Shown: positions 32,899 to 42,126, counted from the stretch's first letter. The stretch: DNA of 64,000 nt from Photobacterium obscurum (GCF_026191635.1 NZ_JAKRRW010000010.1:62001-126000); one strand, 5' to 3'. Numbers and translations are program-made. Notes: a model not told the origin generated them from the sequence alone.

Positions 32899-33456
32899 CA
32901 CCATTATTTCAAAAAATTATTGGCCTTTTTTCGATCTTGAACTAAATCAATCTCGCTGAGATTACATGGTTTTTTCATGATTCACGCTATTGACTTTAGT
33001 GAATCCAGCATGGCTCTTAGCCTTCCAGCATTTCCCACAGAGTTATTCACAGCTTCTGTGGATAAACAACTTATCCCCAGTTAAACAAAGCAGAATTGAA
33101 CACCTATTCCCACATTGAAAAACCTTCATTTTTGGCGACTTCACATGAGGCCACCTCAAAAACCAATATAACTGCAACTCAATTTCGCATAATAGACTTA
33201 CCCACACTTATTTAGCGCAAACATTAACCACCCGCTGCCTTTCCCAACAGAAAACCCACCCTACCAGATAGCTTATCTTTAATTTTACAGTATTAGCATA
33301 CGCTTTTCTTATATAACCATACCAACAAAAATAAACCCAGCCTATGCAATCGTTTTCTATCAATATAAAAAACCAGTACCACATACCAACTAACTGAATT
33401 TAAAGGACAAAAACAACAAATAAAACATTTAAACCACAAACCAACAAAAATACCAA
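32899..33456. other. Intergenic region with DnaA-box cluster and G-poor tract
   Basis: About 560 bases with no gene. Bases 33043-33079 hold three DnaA-box-like 9-mers. From about 33160 to 33480 the plus strand is strongly depleted in G and rich in A and C. Frames here on the minus strand are composition artefacts. Confidence 0.5.
33043..33079. promoter_or_regulatory. Cluster of DnaA-box-like sequences
   Basis: TTATTCACA (33043-33051), TGTGGATAA (33057-33065, the reverse complement of TTATCCACA) and TTATCCCCA (33071-33079, one mismatch) lie within 37 bases. The first two fit TTATNCACA exactly. Confidence 0.5.
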
Positions 33457-33484
33457 TTGACAGCTCTTTTACAATCAATAAAAT
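33457..33484 (+). promoter_or_regulatory. Sigma-70 promoter of codBA
   Basis: TTGACA at 33457-33462, a 16-base spacer and TAAAAT at 33479-33484. Transcription would start near 33491, about 50 bases before codB. Confidence 0.6.
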
Positions 33485-33542
33485 ACGCGCCGTTTGCCTT
33501 CAAGTTGGCATTAATTTATTTTTTGACATTGTTTCGAGGTGT

Positions 33543-34787
33543 ATGATGGCTGGCGATAATAACTACAGTCTTGGGCCTGTGCCGCAGTCGGCACGTAAAG
33601 GGGTTGTTTCTCTTACAATGGTTATGCTGGGATTAACCTTTTTTTCGGCCAGTATGTGGACAGGAGGAACTCTTGGTACCGGCCTCTCCTATGATGATTT
33701 CTTCCTCGCTGTTCTCATTGGTAACTTGATCCTCGGCATTTACACTTCTTTCCTCGGCTACATCGGCGCATCTTCTGGTCTTTCTACCCATCTTCTTGCC
33801 CGTTTCTCTTTTGGCTCTAAAGGCTCCTGGCTCCCTTCTCTTCTTCTCGGTGGAACTCAAGTCGGCTGGTTCGGTGTTGGCGTCGCAATGTTTGCCATTC
33901 CTGTTCACAAGGCAACCGGGGTTGATACCAACATTCTGATTGCTGTATCCGGCCTGTTGATGACTGCTACCGTGTACTTCGGCATCTCTGCTCTGATGGT
34001 TCTATCCGCAATTGCTGTTCCTGCCATAGCCCTGCTTGGTGGATATTCCGTCTTTGAGGCTATTGGTAGCTCAGGAGGTATTGATGGACTTAAAGCTATT
34101 TCGCCTGAGAATCCTATTGAGTCCTCGACGGCACTGGCTTTAGTTGTAGGCTCTTTCGTCTCTGCCGGTACGTTAACCGCTGACTTTGTCCGCTTTGGCA
34201 AGAAACCTGTAGGGGCCGTTTTTGTTACCATGATTGCCTTCTTCATTGGTAATTCGCTGATGTTTATCTTTGGTGCTGCTGGAGCCGCCGCAACAGGCCA
34301 ATCAGATATTTCAGAAGTAATGATAGCGCAGGGGCTACTTATTCCAGCCGTCATTGTGCTTGGCTTAAATATCTGGACCACGAATGACAATGCCCTATAT
34401 GCATCCGGACTTGGCTTCTCAAATGTAACTGGTATCTCAAGCAAATACCTATCTATGGCAAACGGTGTCATAGGTACACTATGTGCGCTATGGCTATACA
34501 ATAACTTTGTCGGATGGTTAACCTTCTTATCAGCTGCAATTCCACCAATCGGCGGTATTATCATTGCAGATTTCTTGAAAAACCGTCATCGTTACAAAGA
34601 TTTCTCGAACGCTGAATTCAAAACAGTTAACTGGGCGGCAATCATCGGTGTAGCGGTTGGTGTGGCGTCAGGCCACCTCCTACCTGGTATCGTTCCATTG
34701 AACGCAGTACTTGGCGGTGCAATTAGCTACCTTGTTCTTACCCCTCTTCTGAACCGTGAAACCGGCGCTGTAACAGCAAACGCATAA
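33543..34787 (+). CDS. codB: Cytosine permease
   Basis: A 414-aa nucleobase:cation symporter-1 family transporter with about 12 transmembrane helices that imports cytosine. It begins [15 protein letters not shown], as in E. coli CodB, and contains [15 protein letters not shown] and [18 protein letters not shown], both typical. ATG codons at 33543 and 33546 follow GAGG; the second has better spacing. codA starts 11 bases after its stop, so they form an operon. Confidence 0.95.
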   Translation: MMAGDNNYSLGPVPQSARKGVVSLTMVMLGLTFFSASMWTGGTLGTGLSYDDFFLAVLIGNLILGIYTSFLGYIGASSGLSTHLLARFSFGSKGSWLPSLLLGGTQVGWFGVGVAMFAIPVHKATGVDTNILIAVSGLLMTATVYFGISALMVLSAIAVPAIALLGGYSVFEAIGSSGGIDGLKAISPENPIESSTALALVVGSFVSAGTLTADFVRFGKKPVGAVFVTMIAFFIGNSLMFIFGAAGAAATGQSDISEVMIAQGLLIPAVIVLGLNIWTTNDNALYASGLGFSNVTGISSKYLSMANGVIGTLCALWLYNNFVGWLTFLSAAIPPIGGIIIADFLKNRHRYKDFSNAEFKTVNWAAIIGVAVGVASGHLLPGIVPLNAVLGGAISYLVLTPLLNRETGAVTANA

Positions 34788-34798
34788 GGATAAATAAG

Positions 34799-36085
34799 AT
34801 GCAAACCTCAGATATGCTGATTCAAAATATTACTCTTCGCGGCAAGGAAGGCCTGCATCAAATCCTGATCGAAAACGGTCAGTTCAAAACAATTGCATCA
34901 ATGGACGAAGCTATGAAGTTTGAGGGGGAGGTCCTCGACGGTGAAGGTGGTATGGCCATTCCACCATTCTGCGAACCCCATGTTCATCTGGATACGACCC
35001 AAACTGCGGGTGAGCCTAGCTGGAATATCTCAGGTACGTTATTCGAAGGTATCGAACGCTGGGCAGAACGTAAATCTATGCTTTCCATCGAAGACGTCAA
35101 GAGCCGGGCCAAACAAACGCTAAAGTGGCAAATTGCTAACGGTATTCAACATGTTCGAACACATGTCGATGTCTCGGACCCTACCCTTACGGCACTAAAA
35201 GCAATGCTTGAAGTAAAGGAGGAGATGAAAGAATGGGTCGATATCCAAATCGTTGCTTTCCCGCAAGAAGGTATCCTTTCATACCCGAATGGCAAAGAAT
35301 TGCTGGAAGAAGCGGTGACGCTAGGTGCTGATGTTATCGGCGCGATCCCACACTTTGAGTTCACTCGAGAATACGGTGTTGAATCTCTGCATTATATCTT
35401 TGAGCTGGCACGAAAATATGACCGCCTAATCGATGTGCACTGTGACGAAATCGATGACGAGCAGTCTCGCTTTGTCGAAACCCTGGCTGCGCTGGCGCAC
35501 AAATTTGAGATGGGTGACAAAGTAACGGCTAGCCATACAACAGCGATGCACTCTTACAACGGCGCTTATGCATCTCGCCTGTTCCGACTATTAAAAATGT
35601 CCGGTATCAATTTTGTCGCTAACCCACTGGTTAATATTCACCTTCAGGGCCGCTTTGACGACTACCCGAAGCGTCGTGGAATCACTCGTGTAAAAGAGAT
35701 GTTGGCATCAAACATCAATGTCTGCTTTGGCCATGACGATATCTTTGACCCTTGGTATCCACTAGGTACAGCAAATATGATGCAGGTTCTACATATGGGG
35801 CTGCATGTTTGCCAGGTGATGGGATACGAGCAAATTAACGGCTCTCTAGATTTAATCAGTCGCAACTCTGCTCATACTCTAAACATTCAGGACCATTATG
35901 GTATTGAGGAAGGCAAGCCTGGCAGCCTGCTTATTCTGCCTGCAGATAGTGGCTTTGATGCTGTGCGCCGTCAGGTACCGGTTCGTTACTCAGTTCGCCA
36001 TGGTAATGTAATTGCCCAGACTCAACCGGCAACAACCCAAATCATGCTAGGCGATACCAGCGAAATGGTCACATTTCGTCGATAA
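34799..36085 (+). CDS. codA: Cytosine deaminase
   Basis: A 428-aa amidohydrolase that converts cytosine to uracil and ammonia for pyrimidine salvage. Metal and catalytic residues are visible: EPHVHLD, the pair of motifs HVRTHVDV and [17 protein letters not shown], and [13 protein letters not shown] with the metal-binding Asp. The C-terminal [12 protein letters not shown] matches E. coli CodA. It is second in codBA and ends at a strong terminator. Confidence 0.95.
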   Translation: MQTSDMLIQNITLRGKEGLHQILIENGQFKTIASMDEAMKFEGEVLDGEGGMAIPPFCEPHVHLDTTQTAGEPSWNISGTLFEGIERWAERKSMLSIEDVKSRAKQTLKWQIANGIQHVRTHVDVSDPTLTALKAMLEVKEEMKEWVDIQIVAFPQEGILSYPNGKELLEEAVTLGADVIGAIPHFEFTREYGVESLHYIFELARKYDRLIDVHCDEIDDEQSRFVETLAALAHKFEMGDKVTASHTTAMHSYNGAYASRLFRLLKMSGINFVANPLVNIHLQGRFDDYPKRRGITRVKEMLASNINVCFGHDDIFDPWYPLGTANMMQVLHMGLHVCQVMGYEQINGSLDLISRNSAHTLNIQDHYGIEEGKPGSLLILPADSGFDAVRRQVPVRYSVRHGNVIAQTQPATTQIMLGDTSEMVTFRR

Positions 36086-36119
36086 CCTTTCTCGTTGGAG
36101 ATAGACTCAAACAAATAGC

Positions 36120-36145
36120 AAAGCCACCTTTCGGTGGCTTTTGGG
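36120..36145 (+). terminator. Rho-independent terminator after codA
   Basis: AAAGCCACC/GGTGGCTTT with a TTTC loop (36120-36141), followed by a short T stretch. Confidence 0.85.
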
Positions 36146-36181
36146 ATATTGGTCAATGATATGGCATTAAGCTAATAAGAA

Positions 36182-37354
36182 TTAAAACCTGCGCCGGTAA
36201 ACACCGAAAACCGAGAGTAAAAGCAACCATCCCAAAGACAGTACCCCGCCACCATCTTGTTCAATCATGTCACAGTTTGTATGTGAAACCCCGCCAGAGT
36301 TGGGGTTACAGCCAGCTTTAGATTCTTTGATAAAGTCAGGGCCAATTACTGATTTACTTGGCTCTGTCCCCTTATAAGACTCAACCCAGTCGTAATAGGT
36401 TCCCACCCGGGTATAAAAACTCGGTCGACTCAGCGCCCCACACACTGGAATTCCTACTGGGCCGCCACTAACAATGCCGAGCTGTACCCATACTCCTTCA
36501 TTATTTTGTGCGGTCAGTGGACCGCCACTATCACCTTTGCATGAATCTGGCCCAAAAACATCAGTATCACCCTCCCCATTTGAAATTATCTTCGGAGGCA
36601 GTGTACAGATCTTGGTATTATTCGCTGGACTATCAATGATGCCTTTCAACTCACCGCCAGATTCCAACAAACTGAAACACTCAGGCATCGGAACAAAGGC
36701 GAGTTTTGCCTCCAGCAAAACATCAGATAGTACCGTACCGGCTGTGTCAATCGCCCCCCAACCTGTTACGACGGTATTTTCGGGCCGCGCTTCTTCCTGC
36801 CACTCTGTTCCTAATCTCAAATCGACATCATCACTTATAGATGGGCTCGCCAAAGCGATGGCGTTCAGATTATCAAATGAGCGCTGAACCCTTAACAAGG
36901 CAATATCGTTATCAAGTGCCGTATTAACGAGCTCTGTCTCTGTCTTTCCGTCAGCCCGTTGCACCGTTTTATATTCTGCAATCGGGCTATAATCTGGATG
37001 AACCACAACATGGGTCACGGTATATAACGAGTTCATATCGTTAACTGTGCTATCCAATGTCCCCGCTAGGATATTTAAATGCCCAGGTTCAAGTACCTGA
37101 TAGGTTGATAAGTCGGTAGAGTCGCCCATGACGACGCAGTGCGCTGCCGTCAAAACCCAATTTTCATCAATGATTGTTCCACCACACATATGCTTCAAAT
37201 TATCCGGAGCATATCGAAGCGAAACCATCCAATTTTCTTCAGGTGCCGGCTCGAAGGGCTTACCACCGATCACTCGCGTTGACACATCGGAAGCATAAAC
37301 CTGGCTTGCTGTTGCCACGAGTAACGCTGCAACAGATAGTTTTTTTATATTCAT
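36182..37354 (-). CDS. Secreted trypsin-like serine protease with GlyGly-CTERM anchor
   Basis: A 390-aa S1-family protease. Signal peptide at residues 1-21 and mature enzyme start at RVIGGKPF. The catalytic triad is His72 in TAAHC, Asp150 in DNDIALL and Ser276 in GDSGGP. The C-terminus has a Cys-rich linker, then GGGVLSLGW, a hydrophobic helix and RRRF: the GlyGly-CTERM sorting tail cut by rhombosortase after type II secretion. It is like the Ves proteases of V. cholerae. ATG 37354 is preceded by AAGGAA at 9 bases; the TTG upstream is rejected. Confidence 0.93.
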   Translation of the reverse strand: MNIKKLSVAALLVATASQVYASDVSTRVIGGKPFEPAPEENWMVSLRYAPDNLKHMCGGTIIDENWVLTAAHCVVMGDSTDLSTYQVLEPGHLNILAGTLDSTVNDMNSLYTVTHVVVHPDYSPIAEYKTVQRADGKTETELVNTALDNDIALLRVQRSFDNLNAIALASPSISDDVDLRLGTEWQEEARPENTVVTGWGAIDTAGTVLSDVLLEAKLAFVPMPECFSLLESGGELKGIIDSPANNTKICTLPPKIISNGEGDTDVFGPDSCKGDSGGPLTAQNNEGVWVQLGIVSGGPVGIPVCGALSRPSFYTRVGTYYDWVESYKGTEPSKSVIGPDFIKESKAGCNPNSGGVSHTNCDMIEQDGGGVLSLGWLLLLSVFGVYRRRF

Positions 37355-37520
37355 TATGCACAATTCCTTGCTGTACAGATGTGCCTAATCTACCGACACG
37401 GATACCTGTAACGTAATGAATAAGACAGATATTGCGAGTGATCTCATTATCTTAAAAGGAATGATGAAACAAGAAGATATAAGAGAGTTAACTACCTCTA
37501 ACAGTTAATTCACCGATAAA

Positions 37521-37550
37521 AAAACCGAACCTATAAACAGGTTCGGTTTT
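37521..37550. terminator. Strong terminator hairpin
   Basis: A perfect 12-bp stem AAAACCGAACCT/AGGTTCGGTTTT with a 6-base loop, 35 bases after the lipoprotein stop on the minus strand. Confidence 0.88.
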
Positions 37551-37584
37551 CGTATTATCAAAGAAAGTAAAGCCAATACTAAGC

Positions 37585-38073
37585 TTACAGTGCCTCGAGC
37601 GTAGAACAACTCACTTCTTTAAAATCGATATCAACGAAAAGCCCACCAACATCAGAGGCCAGCTTAGGATAGAAGCCATGATCAGCCGCTGTTTTTACTT
37701 CATCTAAGTCAATAGTATATACAGCCAAACCTAACATCTTCACTTCACTAGGTACGCAGCTCGAGCTATCCCCTTCTTTGAAACAGACGCCTTCATCCCC
37801 AATATCAATTCTTCCGCAAGTCTCTCCCTCAATGTCAATATTGAGGTTTTCAAGATCTTGTTTAGTACCAACCGGCATCTCATCTGGGGAGATACTCGTA
37901 TTCGATGTAATGTAATCTAGATCATAATAACCATCATCTACACCATTAATACCTTCTACCTGGGCTCCCGATACAGCAAACACTTTCGTGTTACCTTCTA
38001 CCAGATCCTTAACGTCATCTTCGTTACAACCTGCAAGTGCAAGAACAGAAAGTAAATATACGGCCTTTTTCAT
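37585..38073 (-). CDS. Hypothetical acidic lipoprotein
   Basis: A 162-aa predicted lipoprotein: short signal with lipobox ALAGC, then an acidic mature part with six more cysteines, including CGRIDIGDEGVC and SSSC, which suggests disulfide bonds in the periplasm or at the cell surface. No family recognised. Three consecutive ATG codons follow AAGGA; the third (38073) has the right spacing. It lies upstream of the protease gene on the same strand but has its own terminator. Confidence 0.75.
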   Translation of the reverse strand: MKKAVYLLSVLALAGCNEDDVKDLVEGNTKVFAVSGAQVEGINGVDDGYYDLDYITSNTSISPDEMPVGTKQDLENLNIDIEGETCGRIDIGDEGVCFKEGDSSSCVPSEVKMLGLAVYTIDLDEVKTAADHGFYPKLASDVGGLFVDIDFKEVSCSTLEAL

Positions 38074-38079
38074 CATCAT

Positions 38080-38462
38080 TCCTTGGTAAAAACTTATAAT
38101 AGTAATTAAGGCATTTATAATTTTAGCCTTTTATTTACATTAATCCAGAGTTATACCCACAAAGCCAGAATTTTATCACTTATTACTAATAAAAAAGTCA
38201 TTATAGCCCTTGAAATCTATTTACTAAATAAATTCATAGCTGACTATAATATTTTAAAAACATTAAGTTATATTATCACCATCAACAAAACGTCAACATT
38301 ATGACTCCTCGCGTCAAATCTATATATAATCGATGGAATGCTCATTTACTATACTGTTTGATACGTCAGAGTGATGATTCAGTGTGATCTCCAGCAGGAT
38401 TTCTTCCCTTATCTCAAAATGCTGGCATAATATCCCCACAACAAATCTACGGACAATCCCTT
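38080..38462. other. AT-rich intergenic region
   Basis: About 380 bases between divergent genes. It is very AT-rich, without open frames, repeats or a promoter that I can call with confidence. Confidence 0.45.
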
Positions 38463-39035
38463 ATGACTATTGAAAATATCGTTAAGCAGCGTGCTGACGC
38501 TAAATGTGAACTTTGTTCATCTGAAGACAACCTAAGCGTATATGAAGTACCTGCTTCTCCAGACACAACTGCTGGCAGCTGTGTAATGGTCTGTGGCACT
38601 TGCCGTGGTCAAATTGAAGATGCTGATACAATGGATCAGAATCACTGGCGCTGTCTGAACGATAGCATGTGGAGCCAAGTTCCTGCCGTTCAGGTTATGG
38701 CTTACCGTATGCTAAAGCGCCTTTCTGCTGAAACATGGGCACAAGATCTGCTTGATATGCTGTACCTAGAAGAAGACACCATTGAGTGGGCTGAGAAAGG
38801 CATCGCAGCAGAAGAACTAGACTCTGTACAAACTCTAGATGTTAACGGTACCCCACTACAGGCTGGTGACAACGTCACTATTATCAAAGATTTGCCTGTA
38901 AAAGGTTCTAGCCTAGTCGTTAAACAAGGTACTGCAGTTCGCGGCATCCGACTAACCGATAACCCGCTGCACATCACTGGTAAAGCTGCTGGTACAAATA
39001 TGGTTATTATCGCGGCTTACTGTAAAAAGATGTAA
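38463..39035 (+). CDS. PhnA-domain protein with N-terminal zinc-ribbon region
   Basis: A 190-aa protein. The C-terminal 70 residues match the PhnA/YjdM domain: VNGTPLQAGDNVTIIKDLPVKGSS, then KQGTAVRGIRL. The N-terminal part has cysteine pairs (CELC near residue 16 and CGTC near residue 45) forming a likely zinc site, different from the short ribbon of E. coli YjdM. Despite the old name, the family is not part of C-P lyase and its function is unclear. Single gene followed by a strong terminator. Confidence 0.88.
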   Translation: MTIENIVKQRADAKCELCSSEDNLSVYEVPASPDTTAGSCVMVCGTCRGQIEDADTMDQNHWRCLNDSMWSQVPAVQVMAYRMLKRLSAETWAQDLLDMLYLEEDTIEWAEKGIAAEELDSVQTLDVNGTPLQAGDNVTIIKDLPVKGSSLVVKQGTAVRGIRLTDNPLHITGKAAGTNMVIIAAYCKKM

Positions 39036-39057
39036 TCTTTTCCGATAACAACGATAT

Positions 39058-39085
39058 AAAAAAGGCGCAAATTTGCGCCTTTTTT
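39058..39085. terminator. Palindromic terminator
   Basis: AAAAAAGGCGC and GCGCCTTTTTT form an 11-bp stem with loop AAATTT, functional in both directions. Confidence 0.92.
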
Positions 39086-39168
39086 ATATTTGAAACGCCT
39101 CTTGCAACAATTATAACAACCGGGATAGCCCAGTGCTCTGATAATTGTTCAGAGCAATAAACCAATAC

Positions 39169-39834
39169 CTATGCTAATTGACATTCAGTATAACTAGGAT
39201 GTTCAAAGAGTTCATTTGGAAAGGTTGGAATAAGGCGCCGTATTGTTTTCTCATCCATATAACCCCTGCCAATAAATTCATTAAGATCGAGATCTTTAGC
39301 CATTAAGGTAAGATCTATCGCAGTATTTGGTCTGGGTGCAAAACTACACAGACTCTTCATACCCAGACGTTCATAAAACCGTTTATGCTTTTTACTCGAA
39401 CCACATACTATCGCAGTTCGTCCGAAGCGTTCGTCTATCATATAAATATTACTAAACAAGGCTAATGGCGCCACTGACTCAATGCCACGTACTTCTGGGA
39501 GTACCGCAAGACGCCCCATTTCAATAATGGTGTCATACTGTTTCTCCAGCTCAGCAAATTCAGGCTCAAAGCCCCCTTTACAGGGAACATCTATCCAACC
39601 AGCAGGGCGGTGCAGTATACTGGCTCTAACTGTCGCTACAGGCTTACCCTTGTCTTTAAGTAGAAATGACAGGTTATTCGGTTTTTCATCATAAGCGTCG
39701 GTAAATAATCCCCTGGTGCAAACTGGGTTATATCCTACCGTTGTGTAGGCTTGGTATCGAATATTATACGCAGTGATTTTTTCTTCTACTGTGCGGCAAA
39801 GATGATTGGTAAGGCTGTCATATTGCATAGTCAT
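39169..39834 (-). CDS. FeeM-like N-acyl amino acid synthase domain protein
   Basis: A 221-aa protein of the GNAT-related autoinducer-synthase fold. The order YNIRYQAYTTVGY, then KPVATVRASI, and IIEMGRLAVLPEVRG fits the FeeM/N-acyl amino acid synthase domain, where an acyl-ACP donates the acyl chain to an amino acid. An adjacent helix has the usual RFYERLGM end of GNAT proteins. Start codons at 39834 and 39828 are both possible; GGA lies 6 bases before the latter. It diverges from a VAO-type flavoprotein gene across about 250 bases, suggesting a joint pathway. Confidence 0.7.
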   Translation of the reverse strand: MTMQYDSLTNHLCRTVEEKITAYNIRYQAYTTVGYNPVCTRGLFTDAYDEKPNNLSFLLKDKGKPVATVRASILHRPAGWIDVPCKGGFEPEFAELEKQYDTIIEMGRLAVLPEVRGIESVAPLALFSNIYMIDERFGRTAIVCGSSKKHKRFYERLGMKSLCSFAPRPNTAIDLTLMAKDLDLNEFIGRGYMDEKTIRRLIPTFPNELFEHPSYTECQLA

Positions 39835-40088
39835 TCCATTGTTCAGACGAATTAACAACTCAGTTAAACTATATACCCCAGCCTATCGCTAAACTTTCCT
39901 CAAATTAAGCTAAATAACTTAAGGTCTTATAGTTCATAACCATTTATGCAATGCGGCTCACAAAGAGGCTTCTTTTTCACTGTGAAATCTGTTTTTTTCT
40001 GCAAAATAGAGCAACTAAGTTGTTGTTAAATCACCTAACACTCAGCAGTCAAACAAATCGCTTGTAAAAATCAACAGGAACAGCGTCT

Positions 40089-41654
40089 ATGGATATTTCT
40101 TTGCCCTCAATACTTTCTGAAATTTTTTCGCAGAGTCAATTCACTCAAGACGATAATACACTGCAAGAGTACGGCTTAGCCCTAAACGGAAGTATCCATA
40201 TTCCTTCAGCCATGGTTTGGCCAGAAACTGAAGCACAAGTTATTTCGCTAGTGAAAGCGGCTAATGATCATAAGTTCGAAATTCATCCAGTGGCACAGGG
40301 AAGAAACTGGGGCTATGGAACTGCCCAAGGGACAAAGCCTCAACAAGTTATTGTCAATCTGAGTCGGCTATCACAGGTCATTGAAATCAATGAAGAGCAT
40401 GCCTATGTCCGTGTTCAGCCGGGTATAACACAATCACAATTATACCAGGCTCTCGTTGACAGTAACTCCTCATTACAGCTCGATATTACTGCTGCAGGAT
40501 TACACACTAGTATGGTCGGTAATCTTCTCGAACGAGGGTTTGGTCATACCGACTATTGCGATCGCTTTGGAAATGTTCTTTCCATGCGAGTCCTGCTCCC
40601 CACAGGTGAAATCATAACTACGGGGATGGGAATGTTCGAAACAAGCAAGGCTAAGCACCTTTACCCCTATGGTATAGGTCCCGCTCTATCTGGTCTGTTT
40701 TCCCAATCAAATCTAGGTATTGTGCTTGAGATAACAATAGCCTTACAGCCTGTCCCCGAATATCAGACAACGGTAATAGTCTTATGCAAAAATGAATCTG
40801 ATGCGCCCGATATGGTTGCAACTATAGCTAAGTTAAAACTTGACGGCGTAGTAACTAGTGGGGTTCATACCGTCAGCATGGCACGCGCAATGGGAGAACA
40901 GGCCATTAAAGCTGCAGGCGCTTGGGTTTTAACAACGTCTTTGTCAGGTCCCAAAAGTATTGTCAAAGCACGCTTCAAATACTTTAAACAAACAATTAAG
41001 CACAATATTCCGAGTGCCAAAGTTATTAGGCTTGATGACTTTCGATGGAAAATACTCTGCCGAATAAACCAAATTCTGAAATCCCCTGCATTGGCAGGTT
41101 TACAATTAGTGATTGATCTTAAAAAAGGCGTCCCCTCAGACGAAGCAATTAAAACCTTGCTTGATCACCCTGAAGCCACATCCGAAATGAAGACCTCAGA
41201 GTTTCCTGCCTATTTCCGCTGGATCTGTGCCGTAAGTAGTTTTTCACAGTCCGATATCAAAGGCATGTTGTCAATTTGTCAGCAGGTTTTTCAAAAGTAT
41301 GATTACGACGAGCGCTATTCCATGACCAATGTTAGCGAACGTGCGGTCGTAATGATTGCCAATATTCGTTATGGCAAATCTCAAGAGGAAATTGATAAGG
41401 CGAAAGCCTTTTATCGGGAGTTAGATCAGGCGCTTCTTTCGGCGGGTTATTGTCCTTATCGCAGTGGCTCTGGAATGTTCAATACAATAGAACCCTTTAT
41501 TAACGAAAGTAACCTGGAGCTTTTAAGCAACTTAAAGCAAGCTATCGACCCGAACAATATACTATCACCAGATAAGTACTGGCTTACAGGCAATAAAAGC
41601 AGCTCTGAAGATACGTCAGAACAAGATAAGAGAATAGAAAGCACTCTGAGCTGA
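40089..41654 (+). CDS. VAO-family FAD-dependent oxidoreductase (4-cresol dehydrogenase-like)
   Basis: A 521-aa flavoprotein with a PCMH-type FAD-binding domain in residues 35-225 and a cap domain of the vanillyl-alcohol oxidase/cresol dehydrogenase type. FAD contacts are visible in VAQGRNWGYGTAQG, LDITAAGLHTSMVGNLLERG and GHTDYCDRFG. The C-terminal region has CPYRSGSGM and DPNNILSPDKYW. Family members oxidise para-substituted phenols. No signal peptide is present. It faces the FeeM-like gene on the opposite strand. The substrate is unknown; a phenolic compound such as a tyrosine or tyramine derivative is a reasonable guess. Confidence 0.82.
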   Translation: MDISLPSILSEIFSQSQFTQDDNTLQEYGLALNGSIHIPSAMVWPETEAQVISLVKAANDHKFEIHPVAQGRNWGYGTAQGTKPQQVIVNLSRLSQVIEINEEHAYVRVQPGITQSQLYQALVDSNSSLQLDITAAGLHTSMVGNLLERGFGHTDYCDRFGNVLSMRVLLPTGEIITTGMGMFETSKAKHLYPYGIGPALSGLFSQSNLGIVLEITIALQPVPEYQTTVIVLCKNESDAPDMVATIAKLKLDGVVTSGVHTVSMARAMGEQAIKAAGAWVLTTSLSGPKSIVKARFKYFKQTIKHNIPSAKVIRLDDFRWKILCRINQILKSPALAGLQLVIDLKKGVPSDEAIKTLLDHPEATSEMKTSEFPAYFRWICAVSSFSQSDIKGMLSICQQVFQKYDYDERYSMTNVSERAVVMIANIRYGKSQEEIDKAKAFYRELDQALLSAGYCPYRSGSGMFNTIEPFINESNLELLSNLKQAIDPNNILSPDKYWLTGNKSSSEDTSEQDKRIESTLS

Positions 41655-41675
41655 AGATAACCACTAGAGGCATGA

Positions 41676-41825
41676 TGTATTCACCAATATCAAGCCGCCG
41701 AAAGCAACCGTGACGCTGTCAAAAAATGTAATGACGAACAGGCTGCTATCTTAAATAGTATTGACGATCTCAAATCATCGCTGGCTAAGATTCAAAATCT
41801 AAGCCGACTCTCCGTCCCCCGGTGA
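41676..41825 (+). pseudogene. Frameshifted small coiled-coil gene
   Basis: A 49-codon helical stretch (QYQAAESNRDAVKKCNDEQA, then LNSIDDLKSSLAKIQ) has no start in its own frame. Two ATG codons with a good AGAGG signal lie just upstream at 41672 and 41675, but in another frame. A one-base indel near codon 5 would explain this. Family unknown. Confidence 0.35.
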
Positions 41826-41837
41826 CGGTTTTCAATT

Positions 41838-41871
41838 GATACCCAAGTGACCTAAAGGTCGCTTGGGTATC
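41838..41871. repeat. ERIC-like palindromic repeat (both arms)
   Basis: GATACCCAAGTGACCT and AGGTCGCTTGGGTATC are 16-base inverted arms with one G-T wobble and a 2-base centre. It is the shortest complete form of the repeat family in this window and lies 5 bases beyond the stop of the truncated VOC gene. Confidence 0.7.
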
Positions 41872-41876
41872 ATCAA

Positions 41877-42008
41877 TTATTTATCACCACAATCCGTAAA
41901 ACCCCACCCAAACACTTGATTAAAAAATACTTTTGTAGCGGGAAGATCCCCGGCGAGGAACTCGACGTAGTTAATTTTTTCATGCTTTTCATACTGTGAA
42001 CTTTCCAT
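41877..42008 (-). pseudogene. Truncated VOC-family (glyoxalase-like) gene
   Basis: A 43-aa frame with its start intact: ATG at 42008 with AGGG 6 bases upstream. The sequence KINYVEFLAGDLPATKVFFN and QVFGWGF is the classic N-terminus of YP_-type VOC proteins of about 120 aa. It stops early after TDCGDK, right next to the palindromic repeat at 41838-41871. About two thirds of the gene is missing. Confidence 0.7.
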
Positions 42009-42126
42009 ATGCCACCCTGTTCAATATTTCGTCAAATAATAACCATATATTATTTAGCCATAGTCAATAATTAAAACCCAATAGAAGAAAAGTGATACCT
42101 TTAACTAGAGTTTTTCCTTTTCTTAT

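Noticed and set aside
33043-33079. A chromosomal replication origin
   Set aside because: There are DnaA boxes but no dnaA, mnmG, rctB, parAB or AT-rich 13-mers, so I report only a box cluster.
33293-33478. Minus-strand 61-codon frame before codB
   Set aside because: It arises from the G-poor, A/C-rich tract and gives a Phe/Leu/Cys-rich product with no ribosome site.
33213-33500. PurR sites upstream of codBA
   Set aside because: Only half-sites (GCGCAAAC and CGTTTGC) occur, not the 16-base palindrome.
33905-34564. Minus-strand 219-codon frame
   Set aside because: Antisense to codB, which has clear family motifs along its whole length; composition is that of a shadow frame.
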